From Limnohabitans sp. 2KL-27 (lineage in GTDB: Bacteria; Pseudomonadota; Gammaproteobacteria; Burkholderiales; Burkholderiaceae_C): DNA of 64,000 nucleotides. The stretch lies in assembly GCF_001269345.1 (NCBI RefSeq), contig NZ_CXOP01000002.1, positions 1,674,853 to 1,738,852 of the forward strand, given 5' to 3'. The notes under the pieces were generated by a model that saw only the letters and a program-made list of their open reading frames with translations, had not been told where the DNA came from and did no database searches. Both the position numbers and the translations under genes were made by a program. This document shows positions 1-8,960 of this stretch, one piece after another (position 1 is the stretch's first letter; every line of letters begins with the position of its first letter).

Positions 1-82
1 TTCCCAGTCGGGTGTTTGGGCTTGCTGCCCACGTTGACTGCGCTGCCACCTTTACCGAGTTTTTTTCATTTTTCCCCATCTG

Positions 83-1564
83 ATGCCCTCCATGCAACAA
101 GATATTTTGGTCAATTGGTCGCCCCAGGAAACCCGGGTCGCGGTGGTGGAGTTTGGTGCGGTGCAGGAGCTGCATGTTGAGCGAACGCTCGAGCGTGGCC
201 TGGTCGGTAATGTGTACTTGGGTAAAGTGGCCCGCGTCTTGCCCGGCATGCAATCGGCCTTCATCGACATTGGCCTGGACAAAGCGGCTTTTTTGCACGT
301 GGCCGATGTGTGGCAAAAGCACGCCGAAGGCGAGGCTGCAGCAGCGCGCACAGGTCAGCCCTTGGTGCCGATCGAAAAGCAGGTGTTCGAGGGCCGTGCC
401 ATCATGGTCCAAGTCATCAAGGACCCCATGGGCACCAAGGGCGCTCGCTTGTCCACCCAGATCAGCATCGCGGGCCGCCACCTGGTGTTCTTGCCTCAAG
501 ACGACCACATTGGCGTCTCTCAAAAAATCCCGGTTGACCAACGTGAGGCGTTGCGCCAAAGGCTGCAAGCCCTGGTGGGGCCGGCCGGAGGGGGCTTCAT
601 TTTGCGCACCAATGCGGAAGATTCCAGCGACGAAGAGTTGCAGGACGACATCGCTTACCTGCGCAAGACATGGGCCCGCATCAAGGAGGCCTCGCTGCGC
701 CTGCCAGCGGCCTCCTTGCTGCACCAGGACCTGACGCTCTTGCAACGGGTTCTGCGCGATTTGGTGGGCGAGGCCACGCAAAGCATCCGCATTGACTCGC
801 AGGAGCAGTTTGCCAAGCTTCAGGCCTTTGGCCAGGAGTTCATGCCCAAAGCGGCCGAACGCTTGCAGCATTACAAGGGTGAGCGGCCGATTTTTGACCT
901 GTATGCGATTGACGAAGAAATTGCCAAGGCGCTGGGCCGCCGGGTAGAGCTGAAATCCGGCGGTTACCTGATCATTGACCAGACCGAGGCGTTGACCACG
1001 GTGGACGTGAACACCGGGGGCTATGTCGGGGCGCGCAATTTCGAGGACACGATTTTCAAAACCAACCTGGAGGCGGCACAGGCCATGGCGCGGCAACTGC
1101 GCCTGCGCAACCTGGGCGGCATCATCATTGCCGATTTCATCGACATGGCCCGTCCCGAGCACCAGCAAGCCGTGTTGACCGAGTTTCTCAAACAGCTCTC
1201 GCGTGACCGTGTCAAAACCATGGCGGGAGGCTTTTCGTCTTTGGGTTTGCTGGAGATGACCCGCAAACGCAGCCGCGAGTCATTGGCCCACATGCTCTGC
1301 GAGCCCTGCCCAAGTTGCCAGGGCAAGGGCATTGTCAAGACGCCGCGTTCGGTGGTCTACGACATCTTGCGCGAGATCCTGCGCGAAGCGCGTCAGTTCA
1401 ACCCGCGCGAGTTCCGCATCGTGGCCACCTCGGCGGTCATTGATTTGCTGCTGGACGAAGAAAGCCAGCATCTGGCGGGTTTGTCGGACTTTATTGCCAA
1501 GCCGATTTCGCTGCAGGTCGAGTCATCCATGGGGCCGGAGCAGTACGACATCGTCCTGCTTTGA
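83..1564 (+). CDS. rng: Ribonuclease G (RNase E/G family endoribonuclease)
   Basis: Endoribonuclease that matures the 5' end of 16S rRNA and takes part in mRNA turnover in the cytoplasm. The 493-residue product has the RNase G layout: an S1-like N-terminal region with the family signature GLVGNVYLGKV and VLPGMQSAFIDIG around residues 38-70, then the catalytic core with the DVNTGG and IIIADFIDM blocks, and near the C-terminus the zinc-link cysteines in CEPCPSCQGKG. It lacks the long scaffold tail of RNase E. ATG 83 overlaps a TGA at 81-83 (TGATG), which could mean coupling to an upstream gene, but the 80 bases before it do not match a family I recognise. ATG 92 is an equally plausible start, and family members often begin MQQD-like. 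It converges with msbA, six bases away. Confidence 0.95.
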   Translation: MPSMQQDILVNWSPQETRVAVVEFGAVQELHVERTLERGLVGNVYLGKVARVLPGMQSAFIDIGLDKAAFLHVADVWQKHAEGEAAAARTGQPLVPIEKQVFEGRAIMVQVIKDPMGTKGARLSTQISIAGRHLVFLPQDDHIGVSQKIPVDQREALRQRLQALVGPAGGGFILRTNAEDSSDEELQDDIAYLRKTWARIKEASLRLPAASLLHQDLTLLQRVLRDLVGEATQSIRIDSQEQFAKLQAFGQEFMPKAAERLQHYKGERPIFDLYAIDEEIAKALGRRVELKSGGYLIIDQTEALTTVDVNTGGYVGARNFEDTIFKTNLEAAQAMARQLRLRNLGGIIIADFIDMARPEHQQAVLTEFLKQLSRDRVKTMAGGFSSLGLLEMTRKRSRESLAHMLCEPCPSCQGKGIVKTPRSVVYDILREILREARQFNPREFRIVATSAVIDLLLDEESQHLAGLSDFIAKPISLQVESSMGPEQYDIVLL

Positions 1565-1570
1565 GCCGCT

Positions 1571-3364
1571 TCAGCTGGAAGGGCGGGTCTCGGCAGGTGC
1601 TTCACTGGCCCATTCACCCCGGTGGTGCAGGCGGGTGTAAGCGCCGCCCCGTGCCAGCAATTCGGCGGGGCCGCCTTGTTCCACAATCTGGCCGTGCTCC
1701 ATCACGATGACCCGGTCGGCATGCTCGATGGTGGACAGGCGGTGTGCCACGATCAAGGTGGTGCGGCCATGCATGAGTTTTTGCAGCGCGTCCTGCACCA
1801 GGCGCTCAGACTCGTTGTCCAGTGCCGAAGTGGCTTCATCCAGGATCAGGATCGGCGCGTCCTTGTACAAGGCGCGGGCAATCGCCAATCGCTGGCGCTG
1901 GCCGCCCGAGAGTTGGTTGGCGTTGTGGCCCAGCAGCGTGTCCATGCCTTGCGGCATTTGCGACACATGGCCCCACAGATTGGCTGCTTCCAGGCTGGCC
2001 TGAATGCGCTGCGGGTCGGCGTCGTGCCCCAGGCAGACATTGGCCGCCACGGTGTCGTTGAGCATGACCACATCCTGACTGACCATAGCGATCTGACGGC
2101 GCAAACTGTCCAGAGTCCACTCCTGGATGGGTACGCCATCGATGAGGACCACGCCAGCGCTGGGTTGCAAAAATCGGGGCAGCAACTGGATCAAGGTGGT
2201 TTTGCCTGCACCCGATGTGCCCACCAAGGCCACGGTTTCCCCTGGCTGGACCGTCAGATCAATGTCCGACAGGGCCGCTTGCCCTTCGGGCGTGAACTGC
2301 AAATGGACATGGCGCCACTCGATGCTCCCCCCGGCTCGGGCGCTGCTGTAGGCGCCTTGGGTTTCTTCCTTGGCCTCGTGCAACAGGGCCAGGCCTCTTT
2401 CAAGTGCCGCCAAACCGCGGGTGATGGGGCTGGAAATTTCTGCCAGGCGCTTGATGGGGGCGACCAGCATCAGCATGGCGGTGATGAAGGCCACAAAACC
2501 ACCCACGGTGGTGCCTGATGCGCCGTTCTGGCTTTGGTAAAGCGCGATCACCAGCACCATGGACAAGGACAAAGCCGCCATGATTTGGGTCAGGGGCGTC
2601 ATGGCGGCGGACGCCACCGTGGTTTTGAGCGCGAGTCGGCGCAGCACCTGGGCCAACTGGCCAAAGCGCGCCATCTGGTGCGCCTGCCCGCCTTGCAGCC
2701 GAACCACCCGGTGCGCCAGCACGTTTTCCTCGACCACATAGGCCAGGTTGTCGGTCGCGGTTTGGCTTTCCTTGGTCAGTTTGTAAAGGCGACGGGTGAG
2801 GGCCTTGATGATCCAGCTCAAGCCCGGGGCCACGGTAAAGACCACCAGCGTCAGCTTCCAGTTGAGCCACATCAGGTAGCTGAGCAAGGCGATCAGCGTG
2901 AAACCGTCACGCGCCAGGGCGATGACGGCCGACACCAACTGCGCTGCACCGTTTTGGACTTCGTAAACAATGGTGTTGGACAAGGCGCTGGCCGATTGTC
3001 TGGAAAACAAGGACAAATCGGCCTTCATCAGTTGGGCAAACAACTGCGACCGGAGTTTTTCCATGCCATCGTTGGTCAACCTGGACAGCGCGTACTGGGA
3101 AATGAAGTTGGCGACGCCGCGCACGGTGAACAGGCCAACCACTGCGGCAGGAATGGCCCAAAGCGGGAGTTTGTTCTCGGCAAACCCCTTGTCCAGCAGG
3201 GGTTGAAACAGGGCCGGGATCATCGGCTCGGTCAGGGCCGCCATCAAGGTGCCCGCAATCGCCACCGCCCAGATGCCCCTTTGACTGCCGAAGTAGGGGA
3301 CCAGTCGTTGCAGCCGGGCCCAGATGCTGGCTGGGGGCGTGGAAGGGAGGGGTGGCTGGCTCAT
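1571..3364 (-). CDS. msbA: Lipid A export ABC transporter, ATP-binding/permease protein MsbA
   Basis: Inner-membrane homodimeric flippase that moves lipid A-core from the inner to the outer leaflet for LPS assembly. The 597-residue protein is a half-transporter: an N-terminal six-helix membrane domain (roughly residues 30-330) followed by a nucleotide-binding domain with Walker [10 protein letters not shown] (Lys388), signature LSGGQRQR, Walker [13 protein letters not shown] and a switch histidine in [10 protein letters not shown] chose the internal ATG giving MSQPPLPS; the open frame extends 14 codons further upstream, but that extension looks like non-coding leader. It is transcribed away from tolB, so the 120 bases at 3365-3484 must carry both promoters. 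Length and motifs are normal for MsbA. Confidence 0.94.
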   Translation of the reverse strand: MSQPPLPSTPPASIWARLQRLVPYFGSQRGIWAVAIAGTLMAALTEPMIPALFQPLLDKGFAENKLPLWAIPAAVVGLFTVRGVANFISQYALSRLTNDGMEKLRSQLFAQLMKADLSLFSRQSASALSNTIVYEVQNGAAQLVSAVIALARDGFTLIALLSYLMWLNWKLTLVVFTVAPGLSWIIKALTRRLYKLTKESQTATDNLAYVVEENVLAHRVVRLQGGQAHQMARFGQLAQVLRRLALKTTVASAAMTPLTQIMAALSLSMVLVIALYQSQNGASGTTVGGFVAFITAMLMLVAPIKRLAEISSPITRGLAALERGLALLHEAKEETQGAYSSARAGGSIEWRHVHLQFTPEGQAALSDIDLTVQPGETVALVGTSGAGKTTLIQLLPRFLQPSAGVVLIDGVPIQEWTLDSLRRQIAMVSQDVVMLNDTVAANVCLGHDADPQRIQASLEAANLWGHVSQMPQGMDTLLGHNANQLSGGQRQRLAIARALYKDAPILILDEATSALDNESERLVQDALQKLMHGRTTLIVAHRLSTIEHADRVIVMEHGQIVEQGGPAELLARGGAYTRLHHRGEWASEAPAETRPSS

Positions 3365-3484
3365 GCCTCGATTGTAAGGAGGGCGCCGCAGATCAGCGGC
3401 CGACAATCATCCCTGATGGGGCATAAAGCTGTTTCTACGGTGTACGATCAGGGCTTTCCTGTTTTGAACAATCACCCTGTCCCC

Positions 3485-4777
3485 ATGAATCTTCTTTTTT
3501 TGCGCATGGGCTGTTTGCCCTGGCTGTTGAAGCTGTTGGTTCTGAGTGCTTTGGCTTTACCCGCATGGGCCCAGTTCAGGGTCGAAGTGGCGGGCGTGGG
3601 CATGACCCAGTTGCCCGTGGTGATGGTGCCTTTCAAGGGCGAAGCCACCGCGCCGCAAAAGTTGGCTGGCATTGTTCAAGCTGATCTCGAGCGCAGTGGC
3701 CAATTCAAGGGCCTGGCCGCAGGCACCGCCTTGATGGATGAGAACAGCCGCCCCGAATGGACCCCTTGGCGTCAGTTGTCGGCTGAAGCCTTGCTGGCCG
3801 GCTCGGTCACTCGCTTGGCCGACGGTCGATACGATGTGCGTGCCCGTTTGTGGGATGTGGTCAAAGGCCAGGACAAAGGCGACTTCAAGGACACCGTGAG
3901 CGCCGCAGAACTGCGCTTGTCTGCACACCGGATCGCCGATTGGGTTTACCTACAGCTCACTGGAACACCGGGTGCCTTCGCGTCGCGCATCAGTTATGTC
4001 ACCAAGTCGGCTGGACGCTATTCCCTTTGGATTGCTGACTCTGATGGCGAAAACGCGGCCTCGGCGCTGATCAGTCCTGAGCCCATCATCTCCCCCTCTT
4101 GGTCACCCAGCGGCACCCACTTGGCCTATGTGTCTTTTGAGCAACGCAAACCGGTGGTGTACGTGCACGAACTGGCCACAGGGCAGCGCCGCGCTGTGGC
4201 CAACTTCAAGGGTTCCAACAGTGCGCCTGCGTGGAGTGCCGATGGCAAGGCTTTGGCGGCCACCCTGAGCCGCGATGGCGGCTCCCAGCTGTTCAGGATC
4301 GATCTGCAAGGCGGTGAGCCGCGGCGTCTGACCCAATCGGGCAGCATCAATACCGAGCCCGCTTTCTCACCCGATGGCAGTGCACTGTTTTTTGTCAGTG
4401 ACCGGGGTGGCAGCCCCCAGATTTACCGCATGCCAGCCCAAGGGGGCCCGGCCGAGCGGGTGACGTTTTCCGGCACTTACAATATCTCTCCCGCCGTCAG
4501 CCCCGACGGCCGTTGGTTGGCTTACGTGTCACGCATGGGTGGGTCATTTCGCTTGCACCTGATGGAGCTGTCCTCGGGCCAAGTCACTGCTTTGACCGAC
4601 ACATCGGCCGATGAGCGCCCCAGTTTCGCCCCCAACAGCCGCATGCTGGTCTATGCCACGGTTTTTCAAGGCCGTGAATCCTTGATGACCACTTCGCTGG
4701 ACGGCCGCGTGAAGGCGCGTTTGGCGGGCCAGGGCGGCGACATCCGGGAGCCCCATTGGGGCCCTGTGCGCAAATGA
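3485..4777 (+). CDS. tolB: Tol-Pal system periplasmic beta-propeller protein TolB
   Basis: Periplasmic component of the Tol-Pal complex, which links the inner and outer membranes and supports outer-membrane constriction at division; TolB binds Pal. The 430-residue product has a Sec signal peptide (hydrophobic run to LPAWA, about residues 11-27), an N-terminal TolB domain, then repeated propeller blades with the typical [24 protein letters not shown] and SPAVSPDG motifs. The frame is open for a further 950 bases upstream, but that is the antisense shadow of msbA; ATG 3485 directly precedes the signal peptide. pal and cpoB follow, so the end of a tol operon is conserved. tolQ, tolR and tolA are not upstream: msbA lies there in divergent orientation. 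Confidence 0.96.
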   Translation: MNLLFLRMGCLPWLLKLLVLSALALPAWAQFRVEVAGVGMTQLPVVMVPFKGEATAPQKLAGIVQADLERSGQFKGLAAGTALMDENSRPEWTPWRQLSAEALLAGSVTRLADGRYDVRARLWDVVKGQDKGDFKDTVSAAELRLSAHRIADWVYLQLTGTPGAFASRISYVTKSAGRYSLWIADSDGENAASALISPEPIISPSWSPSGTHLAYVSFEQRKPVVYVHELATGQRRAVANFKGSNSAPAWSADGKALAATLSRDGGSQLFRIDLQGGEPRRLTQSGSINTEPAFSPDGSALFFVSDRGGSPQIYRMPAQGGPAERVTFSGTYNISPAVSPDGRWLAYVSRMGGSFRLHLMELSSGQVTALTDTSADERPSFAPNSRMLVYATVFQGRESLMTTSLDGRVKARLAGQGGDIREPHWGPVRK

Positions 4778-4814
4778 TGTTTGAGCAGACATTTTTTTAA
4801 TTGACGAGGTAATC

Positions 4815-5351
4815 ATGAAGAAGACATTTCTGAGCAGTTTGTTGTTGGCCGCTCTGCTGGCCGGTTGTGCATCTGGTGTGAAATTGGACGATGTGCCGGT
4901 GGAGGACAAGTCGGCCACATCATCGGGCGTGTCGACACAAGGCATTGACAACAACCAGAGCGGCGCCCAAACGGGTGTGGCCGGCGTGGTGGTCGACAAA
5001 TCAGGAACTGGCATCGGCCCTGCAGGTGTTGCGCACGTCGTGTTTTTTGATTACGACAGTTTTGTGGTGCGTGCCGAGGCCCGTCCCGTGATCGAAAACC
5101 ATGCCCGCTTCCTGCAAGCCAATAAGCAACGCAAGGCCAATTTGGAAGGCCATACCGACGAGCGCGGTGGCCGTGAGTACAACTTGGCACTGGGCCAAAA
5201 ACGTGCAGAAGCTGTCCGTCAGGCCTTGAGCCTGTTGGGTGTGTCTGAAAGCCAGTTGGAAGCGGTCAGCTATGGCAAAGAAAAACCTGCTGCGCCAGGT
5301 GCTTCCGAAGCCGATCTGGCCAAGAACCGTCGCGTTGAAATCCGGTACTGA
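4815..5351 (+). CDS. pal: Peptidoglycan-associated lipoprotein Pal
   Basis: Outer-membrane lipoprotein that anchors the outer membrane to peptidoglycan and interacts with TolB. The 178-residue precursor has a lipoprotein signal with lipobox LLAGC (acylated Cys18), a Gly/Ser/Asp-rich linker to about residue 70, and a C-terminal OmpA-like peptidoglycan-binding domain with VFFDYDSF, the LEGHTDERGG motif and NRRVEI at the end. A clear Shine-Dalgarno (GAGG, 4806-4809) precedes the ATG. It lies 37 bases after tolB and five bases before cpoB, consistent with cotranscription. Confidence 0.96.
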   Translation: MKKTFLSSLLLAALLAGCASGVKLDDVPVEDKSATSSGVSTQGIDNNQSGAQTGVAGVVVDKSGTGIGPAGVAHVVFFDYDSFVVRAEARPVIENHARFLQANKQRKANLEGHTDERGGREYNLALGQKRAEAVRQALSLLGVSESQLEAVSYGKEKPAAPGASEADLAKNRRVEIRY

Positions 5352-5356
5352 GCACC

Positions 5357-6151
5357 ATGACCATGCGCGCGATGTCTTCTTTGGCCATTTTCCGTTGCGT
5401 TTGGGTGTGTGCGGTGTCTGCTCTGCTGGGCACGGCGCATGCCAGTCTTTTTGAAGACGACGAGGCCCGCAGGGCCATTTTGGATTTGCGTCAGCGCGTC
5501 GAGCAGTCGAATGCGGCGATCAAAGAGTCGAATGCGGCCATCAAGGGTCTTGGCGATGAAAACGGCCAGTTGCGCCGTGCATTGCTCGATTTACAGGGTC
5601 AAATCGAAGGGCTCAAGGCTGAACTGTCTCGAGGCCGCGGGGCTCAAGAGCAATTGGCCCGCGATTTGTCTGAAGTTCAAATGCGTCAAAAAGATGTGGT
5701 CACCGGCATGGACGAGCGCTTGCGTCGGTTTGAGCCTGTGAAGGTCACACTCGACGGCCAAGACTTCCTGGCCGAGCCCTCCGAAAAACGCGACTACGAA
5801 GCGGCCATGGAGATCTTCCGCAAGGGTGAGTTTGCGGCAGCCCAGTCGGCTTTGGGTCAATTTGTCCAGCGTTACCGCAAAAGTGGTTACACCCCGTCTG
5901 CCATGTTCTGGCTGGGCAATGCCCAATATGCCGTCAAGGACTACAAGGAGTCGATGGCGAATTTTCAGCAAATGCTGAAAACCGCACCGACCCATCCGCG
6001 TGCTCCTGAGGCGATGCTGGCGATCTCCAATGTCCAGATCGAATTGAAGGATCTGAAAGGGGCTCGCAAAACCATGGACGAGTTGATCAAGGCGTACCCG
6101 GCTTCTGACACAGCGGCCACTGCCCGCGAGCGCCTGACGCGTTTGCGCTGA
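5357..6151 (+). CDS. cpoB: Cell division coordinator CpoB (YbgF), TPR periplasmic protein
   Basis: Periplasmic protein that in E. coli coordinates peptidoglycan synthesis with Tol-driven outer-membrane constriction. The 264-residue product has a signal peptide ending near THASLF/GTAHA (about residue 29), a coiled-coil trimerisation segment with the repeated motif QSNAAIKESNAAIK (about 45-110), and a C-terminal TPR region with the YbgF hallmark KGEFAAAQSALGQFVQRY and GYTPSAMFWLGNAQY. It closes the tolB-pal-cpoB cluster. ATG 5357 was chosen; the second ATG three codons on is also possible. Confidence 0.93.
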   Translation: MTMRAMSSLAIFRCVWVCAVSALLGTAHASLFEDDEARRAILDLRQRVEQSNAAIKESNAAIKGLGDENGQLRRALLDLQGQIEGLKAELSRGRGAQEQLARDLSEVQMRQKDVVTGMDERLRRFEPVKVTLDGQDFLAEPSEKRDYEAAMEIFRKGEFAAAQSALGQFVQRYRKSGYTPSAMFWLGNAQYAVKDYKESMANFQQMLKTAPTHPRAPEAMLAISNVQIELKDLKGARKTMDELIKAYPASDTAATARERLTRLR

Positions 6152-6167
6152 CTGCCTGGGCATTGCG

Positions 6168-7286
6168 TTGATCACGCTTGAGCAGCTCCACCTCCTGAGC
6201 AATTCGGTCCTGGCTTTGACCTTCCTTGTGGCCGCTGTGGCGGGGGGCTTGTTTCACCGCAGCCATTTTTGCACCATGGGGGCCATCAGCGACTGGGTCA
6301 TCATGGGGGACAGTGGCCGTGCCAAGCAGTGGGCCACGGCCATTGCCGTGGCCATTTTGGGGTTTGGTTTGATGTCTTGGGTGGGCTGGGTCAGCCCGCT
6401 CAACACCATTTATGCCAGCCCGCAGCTGCCTTGGCTGTCCCTGTTGCTGGGTGGCTTGCTTTTCGGTGTGGGCATGGTGCTGGGGTCTGGTTGCGCGAGC
6501 AAATCGCTGATCCGTTTGGGCGCGGGTAATCTCAAATCGCTGGTGGTCTTGATGGCCATGGGCATTTCGGCTTTGGCTACTTTGCGGGGTTTGACGGCTG
6601 TATGGCGGGTCCACACCCTGGATCCCGTGCAGGTGAGCACTGGGCCGGGTCCTTTTGTCGGGCAATGGCTGGCCCTTGCCACGGGCTGGTCACAAGCCCA
6701 GGCTTGGCTGATGAGTGCATGTGTGGTGTCCGGCCTCTTGCTGCTTTGGATTTTCAAGGATTCACAGTCTGTGTCGCAATCTGCACGCCTGTCCGGTGCG
6801 GGCGTCGGTGCTGTGGTGGTGGCACTTTGGTGGATCAGCGGGGTGATGGGGTTTGTGCCCGAGCACCCCGACACCCTGGAGGTCGTGTTCTTGACCACAG
6901 CCAGCGCGCGGATGGAGTCCATGAGTTTGACCGCGCCCGTGGCCTATTGGTGGGATGCCTTCATGTATTTCAGCGATGGCAGCAAACGCTTGACCTTGGG
7001 CATGGCCACGGCTTTGGGTTTGTTGATGGGCGCTTTTGTCAGTGCCCGCCTGCAAGGCACATTCCGCTGGGAAGGGTTCACGCAGACACCCGATCTGACG
7101 CGCCATTTGTTGGGGGGTGCCTTGATGGGCATCGGGGGCGTCATGGCCATGGGCTGCACCATCGGGCAGGGACTGTCGGGTTTGTCGACCTTGAGCCTGG
7201 GCAGTTTCATCGCTGTGCTGGGCATCGTGTTGGGCGCTGTGCTTACTTTGCAGTGGCAGTTGCGCCGTGCTGGGGCCGAGGCATGA
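6168..7286 (+). CDS. YeeE/YedE family membrane protein (sulfur/thiosulfate transport, TsuA-like)
   Basis: Multi-pass inner-membrane protein of 372 residues with about nine to ten hydrophobic segments. It carries three cysteine motifs typical of the YeeE/YedE (sulf_transp) family: HFCTMGA (Cys35), GSGCAS (Cys109) and MGCTIGQG (Cys330). In the structurally studied homologue TsuA such pore cysteines pass thiosulfate inward, so uptake of thiosulfate or a related sulfur species is the likely role; the exact substrate is an inference. There is no ATG near the N-terminus, and TTG 6168 is the only start that keeps the first helix and the Cys35 motif. Its stop overlaps the start of tcdA (ATGA at 7283-7286), which implies translational coupling with a gene whose partner in other bacteria is a cysteine desulfurase. 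Confidence 0.83.
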   Translation: MITLEQLHLLSNSVLALTFLVAAVAGGLFHRSHFCTMGAISDWVIMGDSGRAKQWATAIAVAILGFGLMSWVGWVSPLNTIYASPQLPWLSLLLGGLLFGVGMVLGSGCASKSLIRLGAGNLKSLVVLMAMGISALATLRGLTAVWRVHTLDPVQVSTGPGPFVGQWLALATGWSQAQAWLMSACVVSGLLLLWIFKDSQSVSQSARLSGAGVGAVVVALWWISGVMGFVPEHPDTLEVVFLTTASARMESMSLTAPVAYWWDAFMYFSDGSKRLTLGMATALGLLMGAFVSARLQGTFRWEGFTQTPDLTRHLLGGALMGIGGVMAMGCTIGQGLSGLSTLSLGSFIAVLGIVLGAVLTLQWQLRRAGAEA

Positions 7287-8071
7287 GCCTTATGCCGCCG
7301 GAGCAAGACGAAGAGGCGCGTCGTTTCGGGGGCTTGCAACGCCTGTATGGCGTGGAGGGTGCTAAGAACATCCGCCGCGCGCATGTGGCCGTTGTGGGCA
7401 TTGGTGGTGTGGGCTCCTGGGTGGCCGAGGCCTTGGCACGCAGTGGTGTGGCCCGGCTCAGCTTGATCGATATGGACCACATTGCCGAGTCCAACATCAA
7501 TCGTCAGATCCATGCCTTGACCTGCACCACAGGCCAGGCCAAGGTGCAGGCCATGCGAGAGCGCATCGCATGGATCCATCCGGCATGCCAGGTCGACGCC
7601 ATCGATGAATTCGTCGGGCCAGACAATTGGCCGTCTGTGTTGCCTGATCAACCTGACGCAGTGGTCGATGCGTGTGACCAGGTCAAAGCCAAAGTGGCCA
7701 TGGCCCAATGGGCGTTGCAAACCCACCAGGGCTTCATCACGGTGGGTGCTGCTGGCGGCAAGCGCATGGCGCACAAAGTCGATGTGGATGATTTGTCGAA
7801 GATCACCCACGATCCCTTGCTGGCCCAAGTGCGCTACCGCTTGCGCAAACACCATGGTGCCGCCAAGGGAGAGCGTCGAATCGGCATTCAGGGGGTGTTC
7901 AGTCGTGAGGCCGTTGCGCCGCCGGATGCCTCGTGCGCCCTGGAAGGCGATGGATCTCTCAACTGCCACGGCTACGGCTCGGTGGTCAGTGTGACGGCCA
8001 CCTTCGGCATGTGCGCGGCCTCGGAAATTTTGAATTTTTTGGCCGCTGGCTTGCGCCACGGCAAAAAATAA
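7283..8071 (+). CDS. tcdA: tRNA threonylcarbamoyladenosine dehydratase TcdA (CsdL/YgdL)
   Basis: ATP-dependent E1-like enzyme that cyclises t6A37 to ct6A in ANN-decoding tRNAs. The 262-residue protein has the ThiF/MoeB/UBA fold signatures: the nucleotide-binding GIGGVGSW loop (about residues 39-46), LIDMDHIAESNINRQ, and VDACDQVKAK. The length matches TcdA and is too short for MoeB with a rhodanese domain. The start ATG overlaps the stop of the YeeE-like gene; the ATG three codons on (7292) is an alternative. The strong promoter of tRNA-Lys begins inside the last 21 bases of this gene. Confidence 0.91.
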   Translation: MSLMPPEQDEEARRFGGLQRLYGVEGAKNIRRAHVAVVGIGGVGSWVAEALARSGVARLSLIDMDHIAESNINRQIHALTCTTGQAKVQAMRERIAWIHPACQVDAIDEFVGPDNWPSVLPDQPDAVVDACDQVKAKVAMAQWALQTHQGFITVGAAGGKRMAHKVDVDDLSKITHDPLLAQVRYRLRKHHGAAKGERRIGIQGVFSREAVAPPDASCALEGDGSLNCHGYGSVVSVTATFGMCAASEILNFLAAGLRHGKK

Positions 8072-8080
8072 CGCTATAAT
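8051..8080 (+). promoter_or_regulatory. Promoter of tRNA-Lys (sigma70 type)
   Basis: A perfect -10 hexamer TATAAT (8075-8080) lies 18 bases after a TTGCGC -35-like hexamer (8051-8056). The predicted transcription start falls about 30 bases before the tRNA 5' end. The -35 element lies inside the end of tcdA. Confidence 0.7.
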
Positions 8081-8116
8081 TTGAGTCTTGCTGCAGTGTG
8101 CAAACGCTCTCGCAAA

Positions 8117-8192
8117 GGGACCATAGCTCAGTTGGTAGAGCAGCGGACTTTTAATCCGTTTGTCGTGGGTTCGACCCCCGCTGGTCCCACCA
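8117..8192 (+). tRNA. tRNA-Lys (anticodon UUU)
   Basis: A complete 76-base cloverleaf with encoded CCA. The acceptor stem is GGGACCA (8117-8123) paired with TGGTCCC (8182-8188); discriminator A8189 and CCA 8190-8192 follow. The anticodon loop is CTTTTAA (8148-8154) with anticodon TTT at 8150-8152, and the T-arm motif GGTTCGA is present. From A8147 onward the tRNA belongs to a 92-bp sequence repeated exactly at 11006-11097, so its 3' part may have been supplied by an integrating element that restored a functional gene. Confidence 0.97.
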
Positions 8193-8238
8193 AAAATAGC
8201 AAAAAAGCACTTTGTATCTCGGTACAAAGTGCTTTTTT
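8147..8238. repeat. Left attachment repeat (attL) of the tRNA-Lys island, 92 bp
   Basis: This segment is identical base for base to 11006-11097. It contains the tRNA-Lys sequence from the anticodon loop to CCA (46 bases) and the downstream intrinsic terminator (46 bases). The identity stops at G8146/T11005 on the left and at T8239/C11098 on the right. Duplication of a tRNA 3' end around AT-rich foreign DNA is the standard trace of site-specific integration. Confidence 0.9.
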
Positions 8239-8239
8239 T
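8201..8239 (+). terminator. Intrinsic terminator of tRNA-Lys
   Basis: A 16-bp perfect stem (8201-8216 with 8223-8238), six-base loop TCTCGG and a run of seven T. It starts nine bases after the CCA end. A second exact copy lies at 11060-11097 in the right repeat. Confidence 0.9.
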
Positions 8240-8247
8240 CTGCCTTA

Positions 8248-8276
8248 AAGTATATAACCAAAGAGTTTTATACTTT
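8248..8276. repeat. Subterminal repeat at the left island end
   Basis: The 12-mer GTTATATACTTT occurs on the minus strand at 8248-8259. A one-mismatch version (GTTTTATACTTT) occurs on the plus strand at 8265-8276, so the two form a hairpin. An exact plus-strand copy lies at 10927-10938 near the other island end. They could be recombinase arm sites, or a terminator for the recombinase gene that reads toward them. Confidence 0.45.
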
Positions 8277-8369
8277 TTAGACCTGTACGAGATCGTCAAT
8301 GCTGATTCAAAGCACACACCACGGTGATATTTGAAGCATCTCCAGCTGGTCAAAAGTCAATAGCAGTTC

Positions 8370-8945
8370 TTACTGGGAACAAACTGACCTGATGCCGATG
8401 ATGTTTGCTCTCGACACACCATAAGTTCGAGCAACTTCGCTGACAGACTTACCCTGCGCCAGCAAGTCACGAATCTCTAGACGTTGTGCTTCGCTCGTTT
8501 TGCATGGACGTCCGAGTCGCTTGCCTTCTGCTTTCGCTCTAGCAAGTCCAGCATGTGTTCTTTCAACTAATAGATCACGTTCCATCGATGCCACAGCGGA
8601 CAACATTGTCAAAAGTAGTTTGTCAGCTGGTGAAGTTAAATCAGTTTGACCCAGTTGATGAACGATGACTTTGATCTGTCTATCTGAGAGCATTCGAACA
8701 GTCTGAAGCACATCAATAGAGTCACGCCCTAGTCGATCTAGCTTGTTCACGACAATTGTTTCACCGTCACGAATCTTCTCAAGCAGCCGAGCGAACTCTG
8801 GTCTCTGTGATGCACATGTCTTGCCGCTGATGCCTGTGTCGCTGAACCAAAAATCTAGGTTGAACCCAGCTTGCTCTAGCTCTAGCTTCTGGTTTATAGT
8901 GTTTTGAACTGTGGTGCTGACTCGTCCGTACCCAAAAATTGCCAT
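8370..8945 (-). CDS. Serine site-specific recombinase, resolvase/invertase family
   Basis: The 191-residue protein has a full-length resolvase architecture. The catalytic domain has the nucleophile motif YGRVST (Arg8, Ser10), DTGISG (36-41), and the active-site arginine block LDRLGRD (Arg71, Arg74). The E-helix follows as MERDLLVERTHAGLARAKAEG (split around residues 121-141), then GRP and a C-terminal helix-turn-helix (about 163-187). All expected catalytic residues are present, so it is probably active. It reads toward the tRNA from just inside the left repeat, where integrases of tRNA islands usually lie, but small resolvases normally act on res or inversion sites and not on tRNA genes. A GGAG Shine-Dalgarno lies before the ATG. 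Codon use is AT-richer than the host genes. Confidence 0.9.
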   Translation of the reverse strand: MAIFGYGRVSTTVQNTINQKLELEQAGFNLDFWFSDTGISGKTCASQRPEFARLLEKIRDGETIVVNKLDRLGRDSIDVLQTVRMLSDRQIKVIVHQLGQTDLTSPADKLLLTMLSAVASMERDLLVERTHAGLARAKAEGKRLGRPCKTSEAQRLEIRDLLAQGKSVSEVARTYGVSRANIIGIRSVCSQ

Positions 8946-8960
8946 GATGACTCCGTGTTG

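Noticed and set aside
2534..3484. An N-terminal extension of TolB by over 300 residues
   Set aside because: The extension is antisense to msbA, and the signal peptide begins at ATG 3485.
5501..5545. A short tandem repeat in the 5' half of cpoB
   Set aside because: The repeated SNAAIK codons are part of the coiled-coil heptads of the protein; no separate DNA element is needed.
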